Both the position numbers and the translations under genes were made by a program. From Paraglaciecola sp. MB-3u-78 (GTDB lineage: Bacteria > Pseudomonadota > Gammaproteobacteria > Enterobacterales > Alteromonadaceae): a DNA stretch of 64,000 nucleotides. Shown piece by piece: positions 18,724 through 27,557 of this stretch; position 1 is the first letter of the stretch, and the number at the start of each line of letters is the position of its first letter. The notes beneath the pieces are model-generated. The model searched no databases and was not told the origin of the DNA. It saw nothing but the letters and a program-made list of their open reading frames with translations. The DNA is taken from the NCBI RefSeq assembly GCF_002835935.1, contig NZ_PJCF01000003.1, forward strand, positions 62,001 to 126,000, in the 5' to 3' direction.

Positions 18724-19157
18724 TTGCCCTAATTCAAAGGGTTAAACAGGCTAAAGTAGAAGTAGCTGGGCATACTATCGGTGAAATTGGTCAAGGCATT
18801 TTAGTGTTGTTGGGGGTTGAAAAAAGTGATGATATACTTAAGACACAAAAACTGAGTCAGAAAGTGATGAATTATCGTATTTTTTCCGATCAACAAGGAA
18901 AAATGAATCTTAATGTATGGCAAGTGGAAGGTGAATTGCTGATTGTTTCACAGTTTACTTTAGTCGCAGATACACAAAGTGGTAATCGCCCAAGTTTTTC
19001 CAGTGCCGCGCCTGCTGAGTTAGGTGAAGCCCTATATGAATACTTTATCGAATGTTGCCAAACCAAGGGGATGGCTTGCCAAACAGGAGAGTTTGGTGCA
19101 GACATGCAGGTTTCATTGTTGAATGATGGCCCCGTCACTTTTCAACTACAAGTATAA
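18720..19157 (+). CDS. dtd: D-aminoacyl-tRNA deacylase
   Basis: Dtd removes D-amino acids (and glycine from tRNA-Ala) from mis-charged tRNAs. The ATG at 18720 overlaps the pip stop (ATGA) and gives [15 protein letters not shown], the canonical N-terminus, and 145 residues, the usual length. The active-site motifs SQFTLVAD (about 77-84) and, near the end, NDGPVTF are present; the latter holds the Gly-cis-Pro pair that excludes L-amino acids. In E. coli dtd is likewise followed by yiiD, as here by the GNAT-thioesterase gene, so the neighbourhood is ancient. Confidence 0.97.
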   Translation: MIALIQRVKQAKVEVAGHTIGEIGQGILVLLGVEKSDDILKTQKLSQKVMNYRIFSDQQGKMNLNVWQVEGELLIVSQFTLVADTQSGNRPSFSSAAPAELGEALYEYFIECCQTKGMACQTGEFGADMQVSLLNDGPVTFQLQV

Positions 19158-19249
19158 TTTGCCGCTGCCCGATTTATAGTTTCTAATAGCCCGCTACTGT
19201 TGAGGTTAACTGTCTTCAGCCAAATAAATACATGGGGAGCCTTGATCAG

Positions 19250-20149
19250 ATGTATAAAATTGATACGCCATCGAGTGAACAAGATTTTACTGACTATTTT
19301 GCATTTCGTTGGAAAATGCTAAGAGAGCCTTGGAAATACCCTGAAGGCTCTGAAAAAGATGAATACGAACAAGTCAGTCAACATCGAATGATCCGTAACC
19401 CTGATGGCGATGTGATTGCCGTTGGCCGAGTACATATGAATTCGGCAGAAGAAGCCCAAGTGCGCCATATTGCAGTTAAAAAAGACTACCAAGGCAAGGG
19501 GTTGGCAAAAATGTTAGTTGCCTCTTTAGAGGCAGTAGCCAGAGCAGAGGGGGCGGTGCGCATTGTAACCAACAGTACCCAGGCATCTGTCGCGTTGTTT
19601 ACCAGCTTGGGGTTTAAAGCACAAAGCGGCGCACCCAAAGAGCTAGGAGAGCAACAACGTCAGCAAATGGTGAAAAAACTCACCGATCCAGGCAGTATTC
19701 TGTTACATCCAAAATGGTGCAAGTTACTTCAAAGCACTTGGCATGACACTATCCCTATTAGTAAACAAATGGGTATCAAAATACATCAATATACCGGACG
19801 TACTCTTGAGAATCGGGCATCTTTGAATAAAAATATTAATCTTCATGGCACTATGTTCGCGGGCAGCATTTTTTCTCTGGCAACATTGACTGGTTGGGGC
19901 ATGATATTTTTGCAGCTTAAAGAAAAGGGGCTAGATGGTGAAATTGTGTTAGGTGACGGTAACATTCATTATCATAAACCTATTACTATGCAGCCAAGAG
20001 CGTTGTGTAATATTGAGTCCCTGAGTGGTAAATTGGAACCTTTGAGTAAAAATAAAAAATGCCAGATTAAGCTGAATGTTGCTATTTTAGACGGTGATAA
20101 CGCTGTCGCTGAATTTTCTGGAGTATTTTGGGTATTGCCCAATAGCTAA
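19250..20149 (+). CDS. GNAT + YiiD-type hotdog thioesterase fusion (MadA/FabY-like)
   Basis: The N-terminal half (about 1-145) is a GNAT acetyltransferase fold with acetyl-CoA loop VKKDYQGKGLAKML. The C-terminal half is a YiiD-type hotdog domain with NLHGTMFAGSIFSLATLTGWG, where an Asn/His-containing helix holds the acyl thioester. This is the arrangement of E. coli YiiD, reported as a malonyl-ACP decarboxylase (MadA, earlier FabY) that supplies acetyl-ACP for fatty-acid initiation; that role is from memory and is applied here by homology and by its position after dtd. The ATG at 19250 lies about 11 bases after GGGGAG; an in-frame ATG at 19232 would add six residues. A strong terminator follows. 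Confidence 0.82.
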   Translation: MYKIDTPSSEQDFTDYFAFRWKMLREPWKYPEGSEKDEYEQVSQHRMIRNPDGDVIAVGRVHMNSAEEAQVRHIAVKKDYQGKGLAKMLVASLEAVARAEGAVRIVTNSTQASVALFTSLGFKAQSGAPKELGEQQRQQMVKKLTDPGSILLHPKWCKLLQSTWHDTIPISKQMGIKIHQYTGRTLENRASLNKNINLHGTMFAGSIFSLATLTGWGMIFLQLKEKGLDGEIVLGDGNIHYHKPITMQPRALCNIESLSGKLEPLSKNKKCQIKLNVAILDGDNAVAEFSGVFWVLPNS

Positions 20150-20178
20150 ACTGAGGATTGAATTTATTATTGAGCAAT

Positions 20179-20204
20179 AAAAAAGCGCGATATTCGCGCT
20201 TTTT
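20179..20204. terminator. Bidirectional hairpin terminator between the YiiD-like gene and rpoH
   Basis: AAAAAGCGCGA and TCGCGCTTTTT pair perfectly around a 3-4 base loop, with an A run before and a T run after. It can end transcription from both converging genes. Confidence 0.9.
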
Positions 20205-20232
20205 ATATAACTGTCGATTTATCAATATGCAG

Positions 20233-21087
20233 TTAAGCAACCATCGAAGTCTGTAGCTTTTTCATCGCGTTCTTTTCAATTTGACGAACACGCTCAGCAG
20301 ATACTTGATACTTATCAGCTAAGTCTTGTAAGGTTGTTTTGTCATCTGACAACCAGCGAGTTTGGATGATATGTTGGCTCCGGTCGTCAAGTGTTTTGAG
20401 TGCAGCGTACAATCTGCCGGATGCATTCGAATCCCAGTCAGCATTGATAACATCAGATTCTACATCTGTTGTTTTATCTTCAAGAAATTGTACTGGTGCA
20501 AAACTACCACTTTCATCATCATCAGCAGACAAATCGAAAGCTTGATCATGACTGCTCATACGAGCTTCCATTTGCAACACTTCTTTGGTGCTTACATCCA
20601 ACGTTTCTGCAACCTTTTGAACTTCTGCATGGGTAAACCAACCGAGACGCTTCTTGTTCTTACGTAGGTTGAAAAACAACTTACGTTGGGCCTTGGTAGT
20701 TGCAACTTTAACGATACGCCAGTTCTTTAATACAAATTCATGTATCTCGGCTTTTATCCAGTGCACAGCAAAAGAGACTAAGCGAACACCGACCGTAGGA
20801 TCAAAGCGTTTCACTGCTTTCATCAAACCAATGTTACCTTCTTGAATCAAATCAGCTTGCGGCAAACCATAACCAGAATACGATTTTGCGATGTGAACAA
20901 CAAAACGTAAGTGAGACATAATAAGCTTTCTGGCAGCTTGTAAATCATCGTCTTGTTGTAAACGTTCAGCTAATCCACGCTCGTCTTCAGCGCTAAGCAT
21001 ATTAATGCTACTTACAGCTTGAACGTAAGTTTCGATACTTCCCGTCTGCGGGACGGTTAATGTCAGCGCGCGTAAATCTGTACTCAT
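20233..21087 (-). CDS. rpoH: RNA polymerase heat-shock sigma factor RpoH (sigma-32)
   Basis: RpoH directs RNA polymerase to heat-shock promoters. The start is the ATG at 21085-21087, preceded by GAGGT at good spacing, giving 284 residues as in other gammaproteobacteria; a longer frame adds 44 residues of non-family sequence. Region 2 is seen in [19 protein letters not shown] and [15 protein letters not shown], the RpoH box in [18 protein letters not shown] (chaperone/FtsH control), and region 4 in [27 protein letters not shown]. The usual neighbour ftsX is not upstream; the IS66 element ends 354 bases before the start. RpoH in enterics is controlled by mRNA structure, which was not modelled here. 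Confidence 0.97.
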   Translation of the reverse strand: MSTDLRALTLTVPQTGSIETYVQAVSSINMLSAEDERGLAERLQQDDDLQAARKLIMSHLRFVVHIAKSYSGYGLPQADLIQEGNIGLMKAVKRFDPTVGVRLVSFAVHWIKAEIHEFVLKNWRIVKVATTKAQRKLFFNLRKNKKRLGWFTHAEVQKVAETLDVSTKEVLQMEARMSSHDQAFDLSADDDESGSFAPVQFLEDKTTDVESDVINADWDSNASGRLYAALKTLDDRSQHIIQTRWLSDDKTTLQDLADKYQVSAERVRQIEKNAMKKLQTSMVA

Positions 21088-21441
21088 AGTTACCTCGTAT
21101 TCCACTTTGGCTCGCGATTCTAGCAAAAAAAAAGCTGCTCTGCGACCTAAATTGATTCCATTATATTTAGAATTATCTGGCCACGTTAAATAGACCATTA
21201 CTTTTTGAAAAAATTCCAAGTGTATAGGTTGTGACTTAAATATTTATTTCAACCCGTTCGAAAAACATTTCCATGTTGTTGGTGTAGATTTTAAGATACA
21301 TTGTAGTACGGTTGAAAGGTATATTTTGGATCAACGACCCCCTTTAATAGAAATGTCAGCAAGGTACATACTTTAAATTAATAACCCACCTATAAATATA
21401 AATAATAAGGTTGCATTATGTGGTGATGAAAATGAATTAAA
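21088..21441 (-). promoter_or_regulatory. rpoH upstream region (354 bases, no gene seen)
   Basis: This non-coding stretch lies between the rpoH start and the IS66 target duplication. It should hold the rpoH promoters and leader. It is AT-rich with no obvious gene on either strand. A TTGAAA-like -35 element is hinted at near 21194-21204 on the reverse strand, but no promoter can be named with confidence. The proximal ~130 bases are open in the rpoH frame but do not resemble RpoH. Confidence 0.4.
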
Positions 21442-21449
21442 ACAATTTT

Positions 21450-23000
21450 GTAACTATTCAGCCTCATGAAAATATATTTTGACGATCCCAGCGATCGTAT
21501 TGACTGATCCCGCTAGGATGTCAGACTTGCCTTAATATCACTTTAGTTATTAACCAATGAAGATTGACGGCATTGAAATCGACAGTGTGATCGATTCAAC
21601 AAAAAAGTTGCTTACAGAGGATAAATCAATTTCGCCGGCCTTAAGAGCGGCAATTGAATTGATCATGCTGGTTGTGTCTTTGCTTGCTAATCGATTAGGA
21701 CTAAATAGCCAAAACAGCAGTAAACCACCCTCCACAGATTTTGATAGAAAGAAGAATTCAAGGACTAAATCTGACAATCCGGCCGGCGGCCAGAAAGGGC
21801 GGGAGGGTAAAACGCTGAGCCCGTTCGAAGAGCCCGATGTAGTCAAGGATATTCCCGTAAACAGGGCGCTATTGCCTCCTGGGAAGTATCGTGATGCTGG
21901 CGTCCAGTGTCGTCAAGTGGTTGACATAGAAATATCACGCATGGTCACCGAATACAGAGCGCAAATACTGCTCAACGAAACAGGCAAGAAATTCACAGCT
22001 GAGTTTCCACAAGGTGTTAACAGTGCTATCCAATATGGCGATGGCATTAAAGCGCACGCGGTTTACCTGTCACAATATCAATTGCTGCCTTATAAACGTA
22101 TTGAAGAGTATTTTTCCGATCAACTCAATATTCCGATCAGTGCGGGAACCTTGTTTAACTTCAATCAAAAAGCGTCAGATTTAATTGAGCAAACAGGTGC
22201 CGCGGATCGGATCAAAGCCGCACTACGAGCATCACCCGTGCTGCATGTTGATGAAACAGGCGTCAACATTAACGGCAAGCGGCGTTGGTTACATTGTGCC
22301 TCATCACTTACCTGGACGTATTTCCATGCCCACGATAAACGTGGGAAAGAGGCCATGGATGCGGCCGAGATACTGCCATGCTTTACGGGCATTCTGTGCC
22401 ATGACCACTGGAAACCTTACTACAAATATATCCTATGTGAACATTCTCTGTGCAATGCCCATCATTTGAGAGAATTGGAAAGAGCGTGGGAGCAAGACAA
22501 GCAGAAATGGGCCAATGAAATGCGTGCACTGCTGACCAAGCTTTGTCAGGACGTGAAGGATAATGACGGTAAGTTAACGCCAGAGTCTGCCCGCGTCGCC
22601 AGAGAACAGTACCGTGAAATACTCTTTGAGGGTGATAAGGAGTGTCCGCCACCAAATGAGGAGGACCGACCAGCAGGACAACGGGGTCGTTTAAAACGAA
22701 CCAAAGCGCGCGCCTTGCTTGAACGGCTCAGAGAATTTGAAAATGATGCGCTTAGATTTATCGAAATAAAAGATGTCCCCTTTACTAACAATCAAGGGGA
22801 AAACGATATTCGAATGACAAAAGTACATCAAAAAATATCGGGATGTTTCAGAAGTCAAAACGGTGCGGATATGTTTTGTTTGCTTCGCAGTTACATATCC
22901 AGTTGTCGCAAGCAAGATGTTTCAGCAAGTGAGGCGTTGCGACTATTGTTCAAGGGCAGGCTTCCTGACATCTTTTCATCTGCGCGACCTGAATAGTTAC
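21450..23000 (+). mobile_element. IS66-family (ISBst12-like) insertion sequence, complete, with 8-bp target duplication
   Basis: The element is 1551 bp. Both ends begin GTAACTATTCAG as perfect 12-bp inverted arms (21450-21461; complement at 22989-23000), and GTAA is the usual IS66 terminus. It is flanked by a perfect 8-bp direct repeat ACAATTTT (21442-21449 and 23001-23008), the standard IS66 duplication. It has a single transposase gene without tnpA/tnpB helpers, as in the ISBst12 subgroup. The transposase stop codon lies inside the right arm. The intact ends and gene suggest a recent insertion. Confidence 0.93.
21557..22996 (+). CDS. IS66-family transposase (ISBst12 type)
   Basis: The 479-residue DDE transposase mobilises the surrounding element. 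The N-terminal helix and basic linker (about 45-85, NSQNSSKPPSTDF and PAGGQKGREGK) are typical of IS66 TnpC. The catalytic domain shows VLHVDETGVNING (first Asp, about 232), CHDHWKPYYKY (second Asp, about 278), LCNAHHLREL and NNQGENDIRM (final Glu, about 418). The C-terminus SGCFRSQNGADMFCLLRSYI is conserved in the family. No frameshift was seen. The 95 bases between the left end and the start are the only non-coding part of the element besides the arms. Confidence 0.93.
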   Translation: MKIDGIEIDSVIDSTKKLLTEDKSISPALRAAIELIMLVVSLLANRLGLNSQNSSKPPSTDFDRKKNSRTKSDNPAGGQKGREGKTLSPFEEPDVVKDIPVNRALLPPGKYRDAGVQCRQVVDIEISRMVTEYRAQILLNETGKKFTAEFPQGVNSAIQYGDGIKAHAVYLSQYQLLPYKRIEEYFSDQLNIPISAGTLFNFNQKASDLIEQTGAADRIKAALRASPVLHVDETGVNINGKRRWLHCASSLTWTYFHAHDKRGKEAMDAAEILPCFTGILCHDHWKPYYKYILCEHSLCNAHHLRELERAWEQDKQKWANEMRALLTKLCQDVKDNDGKLTPESARVAREQYREILFEGDKECPPPNEEDRPAGQRGRLKRTKARALLERLREFENDALRFIEIKDVPFTNNQGENDIRMTKVHQKISGCFRSQNGADMFCLLRSYISSCRKQDVSASEALRLLFKGRLPDIFSSARPE

Positions 23001-23008
23001 ACAATTTT

Positions 23009-23324
23009 TAGCTTTACTTTAATTAGAGCCTTTGAAAGTGGCTCCTGAAAGGGAATCGTCAATATTTCGAAACAATTATCACTAGACTTGAAAATGCCCC
23101 AAGTTTTCTAAAATGAATCATTAAAGTGGGGCATCGCAATGCAACAATCTATGGCTGATTAATTGCAAAATTACTTTAATAAACAGTGGTGTATACATCC
23201 CCTTTTTTTTTAGTGCTATGATAACCAAAAAAACAACCTTTAAAACATATTAATCAATACTCATGGTCAGCTACTATTGACCTAGCGAATAGCCACAAAA
23301 AGAAAATACTTAGACAGGACGAAT
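23009..23324. other. Intergenic stretch with an 8-bp inverted repeat and decayed coding-like sequence
   Basis: This 316-base gap follows the IS66 element. ATGCCCCA (23094-23101) and TGGGGCAT (23127-23134) form a perfect 8-bp inverted repeat with a 25-base loop. Just after it, ATG CAA CAA TCT ATG GCT GAT runs into TAA, and the same frame then reads on through about 18 more codons, like the broken start of an old gene. The last 100 bases should hold the promoter of the EAL-HDOD gene. No intact gene is present. Confidence 0.5.
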
Positions 23325-24566
23325 ATGTTTGCTTTTATAGCTCGCCAACCAATATTAGATAGACACAAAGAAGTTTTTGCTTATGAGCTTTTTTTTAGAG
23401 ATGGTAAAAATAATTGCTATCCAAGTGTAGAAAGAGATGCGGAAACGACTAAGCTCATCGCCAAAAATTATCAAACACTTAATTTAGATGATATCTCTTG
23501 CAGCAAAAAATCTTTTATTAATTTCCAACCTGAGACACTGCTCAGTGGCTTGCCAGCTTATCTTAATCCAGAAAATGTGGTAGTGGAGTTAGTTGCTGAC
23601 CGCAGCGATAATAATAGACTTTTAGATATGTGTAAGCATGTTAAAAAAATGGGTTATAAAGTCGTTTTGGAAGACTCCAGTCTAGAGCCAAGTTGGAATG
23701 AGTATCTACCTTTTATTGATATGCTTAAAGTGAATACTAACTTTGAAAATCTTGATTTTTTGTCAAAAAATGTCAATCGATTTATTGATGCGAATGTGCA
23801 ACTGATTGCAGATAAAGTCGACACACAAGACAGCTTCAGTATTTTTAGTGATATGGGTTTCGATTATTTTCAAGGATACTTCTTCGCTAGACCAATAACG
23901 GTATCAAATAAAAATCTACCTACATCCAAACTCACCTTAGTCGAATTAATGGGCGCTAGTTCCAGTGAGTCATTCGATGTAGAAAGTGTTAATAGTGTCA
24001 TTGAGCACGATGTGGGTTTGTCTTACATGCTTTTGCGATTTATCAATAACCCCGCGATCAACAAACGCTACAAAATCACTTCATTACGACATGCTCTTAA
24101 TTATATGGGTGAAGTAGAAATTAAGAAGTTTATTGCTTTACTGGCCTTGGCCAATTTAAACGATGATAAACCGTTAGAGTTGCTCCATTTATCTTTGGTG
24201 CGAGCAAAATTTTGCGATCTATTAGGTACTGAGCAAAATATCGGCAATAACCCACCTACAGCATTTTTAGTGGGTTTGTTTTCAATGTTGGACGCCTTGC
24301 TTGACCAAAAAATGGAGTCGTTGATTGAGAAGTTGCCTTTAGTTGATGAGGTTAAAGAAGCTCTGTGTGGCGGTCAAAATGATTTATCTGTGTATTTGAT
24401 GTTAGTCAAAGCTTTTGAAAGTGGGAATTGGTTAAAGGTGATCAGAATTTCAAAAATTCTAAACATTGATCAAAAGCTGCTACATAGCTTATTTAACCAA
24501 GCTATTCTTTGGGGGAATGGGGTTCGTCAATCTATATCCCCTCACTTTCCAAAGTCTAGAGCTTAG
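23325..24566 (+). CDS. EAL-HDOD (YuxH-type) signalling protein
   Basis: The 413-residue protein joins an EAL-like domain (about 1-200) to an HDOD domain (about 205-400). The EAL part begins FIARQPILDRHKEVFAYELFFR and holds VVELVADR and DYFQGYFFARP, but the ExL catalytic glutamate context and the metal ligands of true cyclic-di-GMP hydrolases are mostly replaced, as in the YuxH group. It is therefore expected to bind, not degrade, the second messenger, or to act by protein contact. The HDOD part shows VIEHDVGLSYMLLRFINNPA and ITSLRHALNYMGEVEIKKF. Such proteins regulate motility or virulence. It ends 34 bases before the next gene, with which it may be co-transcribed. Confidence 0.9.
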   Translation: MFAFIARQPILDRHKEVFAYELFFRDGKNNCYPSVERDAETTKLIAKNYQTLNLDDISCSKKSFINFQPETLLSGLPAYLNPENVVVELVADRSDNNRLLDMCKHVKKMGYKVVLEDSSLEPSWNEYLPFIDMLKVNTNFENLDFLSKNVNRFIDANVQLIADKVDTQDSFSIFSDMGFDYFQGYFFARPITVSNKNLPTSKLTLVELMGASSSESFDVESVNSVIEHDVGLSYMLLRFINNPAINKRYKITSLRHALNYMGEVEIKKFIALLALANLNDDKPLELLHLSLVRAKFCDLLGTEQNIGNNPPTAFLVGLFSMLDALLDQKMESLIEKLPLVDEVKEALCGGQNDLSVYLMLVKAFESGNWLKVIRISKILNIDQKLLHSLFNQAILWGNGVRQSISPHFPKSRA

Positions 24567-24600
24567 AGCCTAGAGCCTTTCGACAGGACGCAGGAGTTGC

Positions 24601-25719
24601 ATGAACAAGCTGTTAAAAGAACACCTAGTGGTGGCCCAAAACGCATCTGGGAGAAATATGAATGTGCCTTTGTATCGGTTTGTTGGTGAGAAGCCTGGCC
24701 CAAAGGTTTATATCCAGAGTTCAATCCACGGTGCCGAAGTTCAAGGTAATGTGGTTATTTATCAACTTATTCAATGGCTTAAAACTCTGCCTATCTGTGG
24801 GGAAGTGTTATTGGTTCCCAATTGTAATCCGGTAGGCACCAACATCAAAGCAGGTGAATATACGTTAGGGCGTTTTGACCCTGTTAATGGTACAAATTGG
24901 AATCGTGGTTATTACTATGATGATGCTTTTATCCATGAGTTTGCACAAAGCATTGATGATGAAGAGTCTACTGAGTCGATAAAATCTCGTTTTCGACAAA
25001 AAATGAAACAACAATTACAAGCTAGATTAAGTGAAACTTGGGGTATCGGTTTAGCCCAACACCTTAATTTAAAGCTGCAACAATTGGCATTTGACGCAGA
25101 TTATGTTCTGGACTTGCATAATGGCCCCGTATCAACACGGCACATTTACGTACCTGAATATGCTAAGGCTTCCGCTAGCTTGTTTAATATTCCCCATGTT
25201 ATCTTTATGCCCAATGTGTTTTCAGGCGCCTTGGATGAAGCCACTTTTTGCCCATGGTGGTTGCTAACAGATTTAGTCAGTAGTAAACGTCAACAGCCGA
25301 TTGATTTTGCAGTTGAGGCATTTACTTTAGAGATGGGTAGTCAAGAGGTGATCAGTTTTCAAAATGGCGAATATGACGCTAAAAGCATTCTGACTTATTT
25401 GACTGCCAAGGGATGTTTACCCGAAAGTTCAACGTTACCTGAGCAGATGTCACGCAAGGCCGTCACCCTAAATAACTACAAGACACTTTTTACCCAACAA
25501 GGTGGCATAGTGGAATATATCGCCAAACCTGGTGATATAGTTAAAAAAGGCGGAGTACTCGCCAGGGTGCTTAATGTCGATAATTTAGATACAGATAGAG
25601 CCACAACAGATATCTTAGCCCCTTGTGATTTGGTGGCTATTTTACATTTCCCCTCCGCCTCTGTGTTAAGCGGCACTCAGCTGTATAAATGTTTTACTGA
25701 ATATTTCGAGCTGCAATAA
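24601..25719 (+). CDS. Succinylglutamate desuccinylase/aspartoacylase-family zinc deacylase
   Basis: The 372-residue cytoplasmic enzyme has an M14-like zinc site: SSIHGAEVQGN (H43, E46) and VLDLHNGP (H173), with an acidic EAFTLEMGSQEV segment (about 240-251) that should carry the general-base glutamate. The C-terminal region (about 290-365) has a biotinyl-like beta fold with GGIVEYIAKPGDIVKKG. This fits the AstE/ASPA-like superfamily that removes acyl groups from amino acids, or deacylates small amides. The substrate is not known. No arginine-catabolism genes are nearby, so a role in the AST pathway is unlikely. Confidence 0.87.
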   Translation: MNKLLKEHLVVAQNASGRNMNVPLYRFVGEKPGPKVYIQSSIHGAEVQGNVVIYQLIQWLKTLPICGEVLLVPNCNPVGTNIKAGEYTLGRFDPVNGTNWNRGYYYDDAFIHEFAQSIDDEESTESIKSRFRQKMKQQLQARLSETWGIGLAQHLNLKLQQLAFDADYVLDLHNGPVSTRHIYVPEYAKASASLFNIPHVIFMPNVFSGALDEATFCPWWLLTDLVSSKRQQPIDFAVEAFTLEMGSQEVISFQNGEYDAKSILTYLTAKGCLPESSTLPEQMSRKAVTLNNYKTLFTQQGGIVEYIAKPGDIVKKGGVLARVLNVDNLDTDRATTDILAPCDLVAILHFPSASVLSGTQLYKCFTEYFELQ

Positions 25720-25737
25720 CAATTCATCTTAATTTCT

Positions 25738-25870
25738 TCCCTCTATGTAGCGCAGCGCTCGGCGCCCGACGCTCCTTTGTTCTCTGTGGTTAAATTTTTT
25801 GTAGTTGAAAAGCCAAAGAACAAGATATTTGAACCATAGAGGGCGCAGAGAGCACAGAGAAAAGCAAAGC
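25738..25870. repeat. Diverged copy of the CTCTGTG(G) dispersed palindromic element
   Basis: The gap between the deacylase gene and the Lrp-type regulator holds CTCTATGTAGCGCAGCGCTC, then TTCTCTGTGGTT, a short spacer, and later AACCATAGAG and CACAGAGAAAAGC. The words CTCTGTG-TAGCG-AGCGC and CACAGAG recur in the 43-45 kb field. This copy is longer and more diverged, and its two ends are roughly complementary (TTCTCTGTGGTT and AACCATAGAG). No gene is present. Confidence 0.6.
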
Positions 25871-25963
25871 TAATTGATTATCCAAATTATGTTCTGACCA
25901 AATCCCGAAAGTAAATTGGCTGAGAACGCAACTAGATCACACTTTAAAATGGAAGAGTACAAG

Positions 25964-26434
25964 TCAAACTTTAGGCAAAACAGTTCCGTTTATTTGGTCG
26001 TAAATCAGAGCCGTTTCAACATGGTTGACTTCTTTTCTTGCGGTAATGGCATTAAACACAAAATCTCTTAAATGTTCTGTATCACCCAAACTCGCATGGA
26101 GTAAAAAGTCGTTTTCGCCACCCATATGATAAAGGCTTATTACTTCAGGTAATAAAGCCAATTGTTTTTGAAAAGTATCGATTGTTGGGCGACTGTGATC
26201 AGAAAGACGAATCGAAATCATCACTTGAATATTGCCACCTAAGGCTTGAAAGTCGACGTTTAACTGTGCGCCTTTAATCACCTGTTCGCTTTGTAATTTC
26301 TTAATTCTCTCAAGACATGTAGACGGTGCCAGTCCAACCAATTCAGCTATGTCTTTATTGTTCATTCTGGCGTCTTTGTATAAGGCCGCTAAAATGGCGA
26401 TGTCTGTTTTATCTAGCGGGCGTTTCGCGATCAC
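25964..26434 (-). CDS. Lrp/AsnC-family transcription regulator
   Basis: The 156-residue protein has an N-terminal helix-turn-helix (about 7-55: LDKTDIAILAALYKDARMNNKDIAE, then LAPSTCLERIKKL) and a C-terminal RAM ligand-binding domain (about 68-150) with HMGGENDFLLHASLGD. This is the full arrangement of an octamer-forming Lrp-type regulator that answers to an amino acid. Its first codon overlaps the end of anmK by four bases (ATGA), so it is translated from the anmK message. Target genes cannot be told, and the pairing with a peptidoglycan-recycling gene may not be functional. Confidence 0.9.
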   Translation of the reverse strand: MIAKRPLDKTDIAILAALYKDARMNNKDIAELVGLAPSTCLERIKKLQSEQVIKGAQLNVDFQALGGNIQVMISIRLSDHSRPTIDTFQKQLALLPEVISLYHMGGENDFLLHASLGDTEHLRDFVFNAITARKEVNHVETALIYDQINGTVLPKV

Positions 26435-27549
26435 GATTCTTTACCTGGACAAAAAGTGCCTAATATTGCCCCTCGTTTTGCACCCGTCACGCTGGCAATA
26501 CTGCCTTGTATTTTATTAATATGTGCATAGGCGAGCCAAGCAAACGCCATAGCTTCTACCGCATCGGCTTCTACGCCCAGTTCATCTGTGGTGAATAACT
26601 CACATTCATGTAGTTCAGATTCGAGTTCTTCTACTAAAAACTCATTTTGAGCTCCACCACCACAGATATACACTTGCTCAACATCTTTAAATTGTAAAAC
26701 TTGCTTGGCAATTGTGTAGGTGGTCAACATGACTAATGTTGCCTGCACAACCTGTGGATCGATAAGGCGACTCATACTGCTTAGGTTTTGCTGCAACCAT
26801 GGCAGGTTAAATTGTTCACGGCCGCAACTTTTGGGTGCTGGCGCTGAAAAATACGGATGTTTTTTTAAAAGTTGCAACAACTCAGGATCTGCAGAACACT
26901 GAGCCGCCCATTGCCCTTTTTCATCATAATTTTGCCCAGTATGAAGCTTACACCAAACATCTAACAAGGTATTTCCAGGGCCTGTATCGTAACCAATAAT
27001 GTCATCAGAGTCGTTTTTTGGTAGATAGGTAATATTTGCAATACCACCAATATTGATCACAACCCTTGATTTTTTAGGGCTGGCAAACACGGCTTTGTGA
27101 AAAGCCGGTACTAAGGGGGCACCTTGGCCTCCTAAGGCGATGTCTTTTCGCCTAAAGTCGGCGATTACGTCAATGCCTGTTAATGTTGCTAGGGTGTTAG
27201 GATCACCAATTTGCAAACTAAAGCTATGTTCACCGAAGGGGTTATGACGAATGGTTTGTCCATGTGAGCCAATTGCTACGATTTGATCGGGGCGAACATA
27301 GTTGTCTTTAATCAATTGCAGTGAAGCCTCAGCAAACACCTCAGCCACAGCCCTGTCAGCACGACCTAGTAGTTCTATTTCATTATCGCTGGGTGCGCTC
27401 AGTTGGTGTAATTCATCAGATAAAGAAGATGGAAAAGGCATGGTTCGATAATCTAATAGCCTAGGGTGAGAACCAGAGAAATCTACCAGGGCTGCATCAA
27501 CCCCGTCAATACTGGTTCCAGACATCAATCCTAGATATAGATGTGGCAT
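26431..27549 (-). CDS. anmK: Anhydro-N-acetylmuramic acid kinase
   Basis: AnmK phosphorylates and opens 1,6-anhydro-MurNAc to MurNAc-6-phosphate in peptidoglycan recycling. The 372-residue protein has the ASKHA-type ATP site: MSGTSIDGVDAALVDF at the N-terminus (about 8-23), GSHGQTIRHNP (about 95-105), DFRRKDIALGGQGAPLVPAFH (about 132-152) and the ICGGGAQN phosphate loop (about 298-305). Length and motifs are ordinary. It is nine bases downstream of the M23 endopeptidase gene and overlaps the Lrp-type gene. In many gammaproteobacteria anmK, an M23 peptidase and tyrS are clustered, as here. Confidence 0.97.
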   Translation of the reverse strand: MPHLYLGLMSGTSIDGVDAALVDFSGSHPRLLDYRTMPFPSSLSDELHQLSAPSDNEIELLGRADRAVAEVFAEASLQLIKDNYVRPDQIVAIGSHGQTIRHNPFGEHSFSLQIGDPNTLATLTGIDVIADFRRKDIALGGQGAPLVPAFHKAVFASPKKSRVVINIGGIANITYLPKNDSDDIIGYDTGPGNTLLDVWCKLHTGQNYDEKGQWAAQCSADPELLQLLKKHPYFSAPAPKSCGREQFNLPWLQQNLSSMSRLIDPQVVQATLVMLTTYTIAKQVLQFKDVEQVYICGGGAQNEFLVEELESELHECELFTTDELGVEADAVEAMAFAWLAYAHINKIQGSIASVTGAKRGAILGTFCPGKES

Positions 27550-27557
27550 AGCTGCCC

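Noticed and set aside
23149-23210. A small gene starting ATGCAACAATC after the IS66 element
   Set aside because: It hits TAA after seven codons; only coding-like decay can be claimed.
23325-24566. Active cyclic-di-GMP phosphodiesterase
   Set aside because: The EAL-like half is of the YuxH-HDOD kind and lacks most metal and catalytic residues, so enzyme activity is not claimed.
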